Source: Embiotoca jacksoni (lineage: Eukaryota; Chordata; Actinopteri; Embiotocidae). Taken from it: a stretch of DNA of 64,000 bases. The stretch lies in contig JAKOON010000069.1 of the NCBI GenBank assembly GCA_022577435.1, forward strand, positions 539,062 to 603,061. Direction: 5' to 3'. A program made the position numbers and the translations under genes. Shown piece by piece: positions 57,370 through 64,000 of this stretch. How positions within the stretch are numbered: the stretch's first letter is position 1; each line of letters starts with the position of its first letter. The notes beneath the pieces are model-generated. The model was not told where the DNA came from, ran no database searches, and saw nothing but the letters and a program-made list of their open reading frames with translations.

Positions 57370-58397
57370 TTACGTGATGTTGACGTGATGCTGACGTGAT
57401 GCTGACATGATGTTGACGTGATGTTGACGTGACGTGATGTTGACGTGATGTTGACGTGATGCTGACGTGATGTTGACGTGATGTTGACGTGATGCTGAAG
57501 TGATGTTGACGTGACGTGATGTTGACGTGATGCTGACGTGATGCTGACGTGATGCTGAAGTGATGTTGACGTGACGTGATGTTGACGTGATGTTGACGTG
57601 ATGTTGACGTGATGTTGACGTGATGCTGACGTGATGCTGACGTGATGTTGATGTGATGCTGACGTGTTGCTGACGTGATGTTGACGTGATGTTGACGTGA
57701 TGCTGACGTGATGCTGACGTGATGTTGACGTGACGTGATGTTGACGTGATGTTGACGTGATGCTGAAGTGATGTTGACGTGACGTGATGTTGACGTGATG
57801 TTGACGTGATGCTGACGTGATGTTGACGTGATGCTGAAGTGATGTTGACGTGACGTGATGTTGACGTGATGTTGACGTGATGCTGACGTGATGTTGACGT
57901 GATGCTGACGTGATGTAGACGTGATACTGACGTGATGCTGACGTGATGTTGACGTGATGCTGACGTGATGTTGACGTGATGTTGACGTGAACGGATGTTG
58001 ACGTGATGTTGACGTGACGTGATGTTGACGTGATGCTGACGTGATGTTGACGTGATGTTGACGTGATGCTGACGTGATGCTGACGTGATGTTGACGTGAT
58101 GTTGACGTGAACGGATGTTGACGTGATGTTGACGTGACGTGATGTTGACGTGATGTTGACGTGATGCTGACGTGATGTTGACGTGATGCTGACGTGATGT
58201 AGACGTGATGCTGACGTGATGCTGACGTGATGTTGACGTGATGCTGACGTGATGCTGACGTGATGCTGACGTGATGTTGACGTGATGCTGACGTGATGTT
58301 GACGTGATGTTGACGTGATGTTGACGTGAACGGATGTTGACGTGATGTTGACGTGACGTGATGTTGACGTGATGCTGACGTGATGCTGACGTGATGC
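57370..58397 (+). repeat. Truncated HOR unit R7 (1,028 bp)
   Basis: This unit has the same +121 jump from the GCTTAC/GACATG start into an AAGTG block as R6 (57,491 against 54,774), and GATACTG at the same +553 position (57,923). The shared private junction means R6 and R7 descend from one deletion event and were then multiplied with a 2,717-bp period. About 1.2 kb of the normal HOR is absent. Confidence 0.8.
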
Positions 58398-60606
58398 TTA
58401 CGTGATGTTGACGTGATGCTGACGTGATGCTGACATGATGTTGACGTGATGTTGACGTGACGTGATGTTGACGTGATGTTGACGTGATGCTGACGTGATA
58501 TTGACGTGATGTTGACGTGATGTTGACGTGAACGGATGTTGACGTGATGTTGACGTGACGTGATGTTGACGTGATGCTGACGTGATGCTGACGTGATGCT
58601 GACGTGATGTTGACATGATGCTGACGTGATGCTGACGTGATGCTGACGTGATGTTGACGTGATGCTGACGTGATGTTGACGTGATGTTGACGTGAACGGA
58701 TGTTGACGTGATGTTGACGTGACGTGATGTTGACGTGATGCTGACGTGATGCTGACGTGATGCTGACGTGATGTTGACGTAATGTTGACGTGATGTTGTC
58801 GTGATGTTGACGTGATGCTGACGTGATGTTGACGTGATGTTGACGTGATGCTGACGTGATGTTGACGTGATGCTGATGTGATGCTGACGTGATGTTGACG
58901 TGATGTTGACGTGAACGGATGTTGACGTGATGTTGACGTGACGTGATGTTGACGTGATGCTGACGTGATGCTGACGTGATGCTGACGTGATGTTGACGTA
59001 ATGTTGACGTGATGTTGACGTGATGTTGACGTGATGCTGACGTGATGTTGACGTGATGTTGACGTGATGCTGACGTGACGTGATGTTGACGTGATGCTGA
59101 CGTGATGTTGACGTGATGTTGACGTGATGTTGACGTGAACGGATGTTGACGTGATGTTGACGTGACGTGATGTTGACGTGATGCTGACGTGATGCTGACG
59201 TGATGCTGACGTGATGTTGACGTGATGCTGACGTGATGTTGACGTGATGTTGACGTGAACGGATGTTGACGTGATGTTGACGTGACGTGATGTTGACGTG
59301 ATGCTGACGTGATGCTGACGTGATGCTGACGTGATGTTGACGTAATGTTGACGTGATGTTGACGTGATGTTGACGTGATGCTGACGTGATGTTGACGTGA
59401 TGTTGACGTGATGCTGATGTGATGCTGACGTGATGCTGACGTGATGCTGAAGTGATGTTGACGTGACGTGATGTTGACGTGATGTTGACGTGATGCTGAC
59501 GTGATGCTGAAGTGATGTTGACGTGACGTGATGTTGACGTGATGTTGACGTGATGCTGACGTGATGTTGACGTGATGCTGACGTGTTGCTGACGTGATGT
59601 TGACGTGATGCTGACGTGATGCTGACGTGATGTTGACGTGACGTGATGTTGACGTGATGTTGACGTGATGCTGACGTGATGTTGACGTGATGCTGAAGTG
59701 ATGTTGACGTGACGTGATGTTGACGTGATGTTGACGTGATGCTGACGTGATGTTGACGTGATGCTGAAGTGATGTTGACGTGACGTGATGTTGACGTGAT
59801 GTTGACGTGATGTTGACGTGATGTTGACGTGATGCTGACGTGATGCTGACGTGATGTTGATGTGATGCTGACGTGTTGCTGACGTGATGTTGACGTGATG
59901 TTGACGTGATGCTGACGTGATGCTGACGTGATGTTGACGTGACGTGATGTTGACGTGATGTTGACGTGATGCTGAAGTGATGTTGACGTGACGTGATGTT
60001 GACGTGATGTTGACGTGATGCTGACGTGATGTTGACGTGATGCTGAAGTGATGTTGACGTGACGTGATGTTGACGTGATGTTGACGTGATGCTGACGTGA
60101 TGTTGACGTGATGCTGACGTGATGTAGACGTGATACTGACGTGATGCTGACGTGATGTTGACGTGATGCTGACGTGATGTTGACGTGATGTTGACGTGAA
60201 CGGATGTTGACGTGATGTTGACGTGACGTGATGTTGACGTGATGCTGACGTGATGTTGACGTGATGTTGACGTGATGCTGACGTGATGCTGACGTGATGT
60301 TGACGTGATGTTGACGTGAACGGATGTTGACGTGATGTTGACGTGACGTGATGTTGACGTGATGTTGACGTGATGCTGACGTGATGTTGACGTGATGCTG
60401 ACGTGATGTAGACGTGATGCTGACGTGATGCTGACGTGATGTTGACGTGATGCTGACGTGATGCTGACGTGATGCTGACGTGATGCTGACGTGATGCTGA
60501 CGTGATGTTGACGTGATGTTGACGTGATGTTGACGTGAACGGATGTTGACGTGATGTTGACGTGACGTGATGTTGACGTGATGCTGACGTGATGCTGACG
60601 TGATGC
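58398..60606 (+). repeat. Right-arm higher-order repeat unit R8 (2,209 bp, type II)
   Basis: TTGTCG lies at +397 (58,795), one monomer less than most units. It has the second AACGG cassette and no TGACGTCA. A private GATATTG lies near 58,498. The end carries the GTAGAC/GATACTG pair near 60,123-60,136. Confidence 0.8.
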
Positions 60607-62746
60607 TTACGTGATGTTGACGTGATGCTGACGTGATGCTGACATGATGTTGACGTGATGTTGACGTGACGTGATGTTGACGTGATGTTGACGTGATGCT
60701 GACGTGATGTTGACGTGATGTTGACGTGATGTTGACGTGAACGGATGTTGACGTGATGTTGACGTGACGTGATGTTGACGTGATGCTGACGTGATGCTGA
60801 CGTGATGCTGACGTGATGCTGACGTGATGTTGACATGATGCTGACGTGATGCTGACGTGATGCTGACGTGATGTTGACGTGATGCTGACGTGATGTTGAC
60901 GTGATGTTGACGTGAACGGATGTTGACGTGATGTTGACGTGACGTGATGTTGACGTGATGCTGACGTGATGCTGACGTGATGCTGACGTGATGTTGACGT
61001 AATGTTGACGTGATGTTGTCGTGATGTTGACGTGATGCTGACGTGATGTTGACGTGATGTTGACGTGATGCTGACGTGATGTTGACGTGATGCTGATGTG
61101 ATGCTGACGTGATGTTGACGTGATGTTGACGTGATGCTGACGTGATGCTGACGTCATGTTGACGTGATGTTGACGTGATGCTGACGTGATGTTGACGTGA
61201 TGTTGATGTGATGCTGACGTGATGCTGACGTGATGCTGAAGTGATGTTGACGTGACGTGATGTTGACGTGATGTTGACGTGATGCTGACGTGATGCTGAA
61301 GTGATGTTGACGTGACGTGATGTTGACGTGATGTTGACGTGATGCTGACGTGATGTTGACGTGATGCTGAAGTGATGCTGACGTGATGCTGACGTGATGC
61401 TGACGTGATGTTGACGTGATGCTGACGTGATGTTGACGTGATGTTGACGTGAACGGATGTTGACGTGATGTTGACGTGACGTGATGTTGACGTGATGCTG
61501 ACGTGATGCTGACGTGATGCTGACGTGATGTTGACGTAATGTTGACGTGATGTTGACGTGATGTTGACGTGATGCTGACGTGATGTTGACGTGATGTTGA
61601 CGTGATGCTGACGTGATGTTGACGTGATGCTGATGTGATGCTGACGTGATGCTGACGTGATGCTGAAGTGATGTTGACGTGACGTGATGTTGACGTGATG
61701 TTGACGTGATGCTGACGTGATGCTGAAGTGATGTTGACGTGACGTGATGTTGACGTGATGTTGACGTGATGCTGACGTGATGTTGATGTGATGCTGACGT
61801 GTTGCTGACGTGATGTTGACGTGATGTTGACGTGATGCTGACGTGATGCTGACGTGATGTTGACGTGACGTGATGTTGACGTGATGTTGACGTGATGCTG
61901 ACGTGATGTTGACGTGATGCTGAAGTGATGTTGACGTGACGTGATGTTGACGTGATGTTGACGTGATGCTGACGTGATGTTGACGTGATGCTGAAGTGAT
62001 GTTGACGTGACGTGATGTTGACGTGATGCTGATGTGATGCTGACGTGATGCTGAAGTGATGTTGACGTGACGTGATGTTGACGTGATGTTGACGTGATGT
62101 TGACGTGATGTTGACGTGATGCTGACGTGATGCTGACGTGATGTTGATGTGATGCTGACGTGTTGCTGACGTGATGTTGACGTGATGTTGACGTGATGCT
62201 GACGTGATGCTGACGTGATGTTGACGTGACGTGATGTTGACGTGATGTTGACGTGATGCTGAAGTGATGTTGACGTGACGTGATGTTGACGTGATGTTGA
62301 CGTGATGCTGACGTGATGTTGACGTGATGCTGAAGTGATGTTGACGTGACGTGATGTTGACGTGATGTTGACGTGATGCTGACGTGATGTTGACGTGATG
62401 CTGACGTGATGTTGACGTGATGCTGACGTGATGTAGACGTGATACTGACGTGATGTTGACGTGATGTTGACGTGAACGGATGTTGACGTGATGTTGACGT
62501 GATGCTGACGTGATGTTGACGTGATGCTGACGTGATGTAGACGTGATGCTGACGTGATGCTGACGTGATGTTGACGTGATGCTGACGTGATGCTGACGTG
62601 ATGCTGACGTGATGCTGACGTGATGTTGACGTGATGCTGACGTGATGTTGACGTGATGTTGACGTGATGTTGACGTGAATGGATGTTGACGTGATGTTGA
62701 CGTGACGTGATGCTGACGTGATGCTGACGTGATGCTGACGTGATGC
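60607..62746 (+). repeat. Right-arm higher-order repeat unit R9 (2,140 bp, type I)
   Basis: TTGTCG lies at +408 (61,015), TGACGTCA at 61,149, and the linked AAGTG without its 16-bp partner 220 bp later (61,369), as in R2 and R3. Near the end GATACTG (62,441) is followed 33 bp later by an AACGG unit lacking its usual partner, the same arrangement as in the 47.7-48.8 kb stretch. A further AACGG unit near 62,678 has become AATGG. Confidence 0.8.
61149..61156. other. Full palindromic TGACGTCA (CRE-like) site, unit R9
   Basis: The same mutated monomer at +542 in its HOR unit, identical in placement to the R3 site. It supports a close relation of R9 with R2 and R3 despite the type II and recombinant units lying between them. 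Confidence 0.5.
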
Positions 62747-64000
62747 TTACGTGATGTTGACGTGATGTTGACGTGATGCTAACGTGATGCTGACATGATG
62801 TTGACGTGATGTTGACGTGACGTGATGTTGACGTGATGTTGACGTGATGCTGACGTGATGTTGACGTGATGTTGACATGATGTTGACGTGAACGGATGTT
62901 GACGTGATGTTGACGTGACGTGATGTTGACGTGATGCTGACGTGATGCTGACGTGATGCTGACGTGATGCTGACGTGATGTTGACGTGATGCTGACGTGA
63001 TGCTGACGTGATGCTGACGTGATGTTGACGTGATGCTGACGTGATGTTGACGTGATGTTGACGTGAACGGATGTTGACGTGATGTTGACGTGACGTGATG
63101 TTGACGTGATGCTGACGTGATGCTGACGTGATGCTGACGTGATGTTGACGTAATGTTGACGTGATGTTGACGTGATGTTGACGTGATGCTGACGTGATGT
63201 TGACGTGATGTTGACGTGATGCTGACGTGATGTTGACGTGATGCTGATGTGATGCTGACGTGATGTTGACGTGATGTTGACGTGATGCTGACGTGATGCT
63301 GACGTCATGTTGACGTGATGTTGACGTGATGCTGACGTGATGTTGACGTGATGTTGATGTGATGCTGACGTGATGCTGACGTGATGCTGAAGTGATGTTG
63401 ACGTGACGTGATGTTGACGTGATGTTGACGTGATGCTGACGTGATGCTGAAGTGATGTTGACGTGACGTGATGTTGACGTGATGTTGACGTGATGCTGAC
63501 GTGATGTTGACGTGATGCTGAAGTGACGTGATGTTGACGTGATGTTGACGTGATGCTGACGTGATGTTGACGTGATGCTGACGTGTTGCTGACGTGATGT
63601 TGACGTGATGTTGACGTGATGCTGACGTGATGCTGACGTGATGTTGACGTGACGTGATGTTGACGTGATGTTGACGTGATGCTGACGTGATGTTGACGTG
63701 ATGCTGAAGTGATGTTGACGTGACGTGATGTTGACGTGATGTTGACGTGATGCTGACGTGATGTTGACGTGATGCTGAAGTGATGTTGACGTGACGTGAT
63801 GTTGACGTGATGCTGACGTGATGCTGACGTGATGCTGAAGTGATGTTGACGTGACGTGATGTTGACGTGATGTTGACGTGATGTTGACGTGATGTTGACG
63901 TGATGCTGACGTGATGCTGACGTGATGCTGACGTGTTGCTGACGTGATGTTGACGTGATGTTGACGTGATGCTGACGTGATGCTGACGTGATGTTGACGT
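62747..64000 (+). repeat. Right-arm higher-order repeat unit R10 (type I, cut by window end)
   Basis: The unit begins with GCTTAC, a GCTAACG variant near 62,780 and GACATG. The TTGTCG landmark is absent, having the canonical TTGACG at that place. TGACGTCA is at 63,300, and the AAGTG 220 bp later (63,520) runs straight into ACGTG. The array continues past the window edge, so the satellite is longer than 64 kb. Confidence 0.75.
63300..63307. other. Full palindromic TGACGTCA (CRE-like) site, unit R10
   Basis: The same mutated monomer at +553 in its unit, 2,151 bp after the R9 site. On the minus strand the change also creates an ATG and a TGA, which is why a long minus-strand reading frame begins here. 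Confidence 0.5.

Larger units (their letters stand above)
1..64000 (+). repeat. 11-bp satellite array (monomer GACGTGATGYT) filling the window
   Basis: The sequence from first to last base is head-to-tail copies of GACGTGATGYT. Position 10 is C or T in most copies and the other positions are nearly invariant. Rare point variants (GAAGTG, GTAGAC, GATACTG, GCTTAC, TTGTCG, GTAATG, GACATG, GATGTG, GTGTTG, GAGGTG) and 5-bp partial units break the monotony. All units point the same way, and I see no non-satellite sequence anywhere, so no stretch here holds a gene. The plus strand is G/T-rich, with four G and three or four T per monomer. Each canonical monomer has one CpG inside ACGT. Known satellites of this scale belong to eukaryotic heterochromatin; the species and satellite family name cannot be told from the sequence. 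Confidence 0.98.

Noticed and set aside
1..64000. CRISPR array
   Set aside because: Direct repeats are 11 bp and contiguous, with no unique spacers of regular length and no cas genes.
1..64000. Telomeric repeat or CENP-B-box centromeric satellite
   Set aside because: The monomer is not a TTAGGG-type telomere repeat, and I found no match to the CENP-B box pattern (TTCG....A..CGGG). A centromeric role is possible but not shown by the sequence.
1..64000. G-quadruplex-forming G-rich strand
   Set aside because: The plus strand has G skew, but G runs are almost always single, with only rare GG, so the usual GGG-tract rule is not met.
1..64000. Array of functional promoters or enhancers because of the bZIP motif
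   Set aside because: Motif density comes from the repeat itself and no gene is in reach within the window. It is kept as a finding to test and not annotated as regulatory.

Overview
The whole 64-kb window is one uninterrupted tandem array of an 11-bp minisatellite/satellite monomer. On the given strand the monomer is GACGTGATGYT (Y = C or T). I see no unique-sequence stretch, gene, RNA gene, transposon, CRISPR array or inversion in it. At about 11 bp per unit the array holds roughly 5,500-5,800 monomers, all in the same orientation. An array this long and gene-free points to a eukaryotic chromosome, probably pericentromeric, subtelomeric or other heterochromatin, resolved by long reads. Nothing in the sequence identifies the species.

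The array has several layers. (1) The 11-bp monomer has one common C/T polymorphism at position 10 and a small set of rarer substitutions that act as landmarks: AAGTG, TAGAC, GATAC, CTTAC, TTGTC, GTAAT, GACAT, GATGTG, GTGTTG and GAGGTG. (2) Two 16-bp compound units carry an extra 5 bp (GACGTGACGTGATGTT and GACGTGAACGGATGTT). They usually occur together in a fixed 43-bp cassette. (3) Landmarks recur in fixed order in higher-order repeats (HORs) of about 1.7-2.3 kb, clearest at 1-6.4 kb and 41.6-64 kb. (4) The centre (about 6.4-41 kb) is built from larger segmental duplications: a 7,211-bp tandem duplication (7,501-14,711 and 14,712-21,922), an overlapping third copy displaced by about 6.7 kb (about 22.7-30.35 kb), a fourth copy (32,823 to about 40.35 kb), and a 1,401-bp tandem duplication beginning at 31,422.

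Long minus-strand open reading frames, up to about 2,900 codons, run through the array. They are a by-product of the monomer. Its reverse complement has no stop in any frame, and because 11 is not a multiple of 3 every frame gives the same 11-residue cycle ((N/S)ITS(T/A)SRQHHV). The plus strand is closed in all frames by TGA. I therefore annotate no coding sequence.

Points worth a second look: every canonical monomer carries TGACGTGA, which matches the UPR element/bZIP consensus; four mutated monomers become full palindromic TGACGTCA sites at homologous positions in one HOR subfamily; insertions and deletions mostly come in whole 11-bp steps; and CpG is strongly retained at one site per monomer. 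No previously undescribed gene system is evident; the novelty, if any, lies in the satellite and its HOR organisation.
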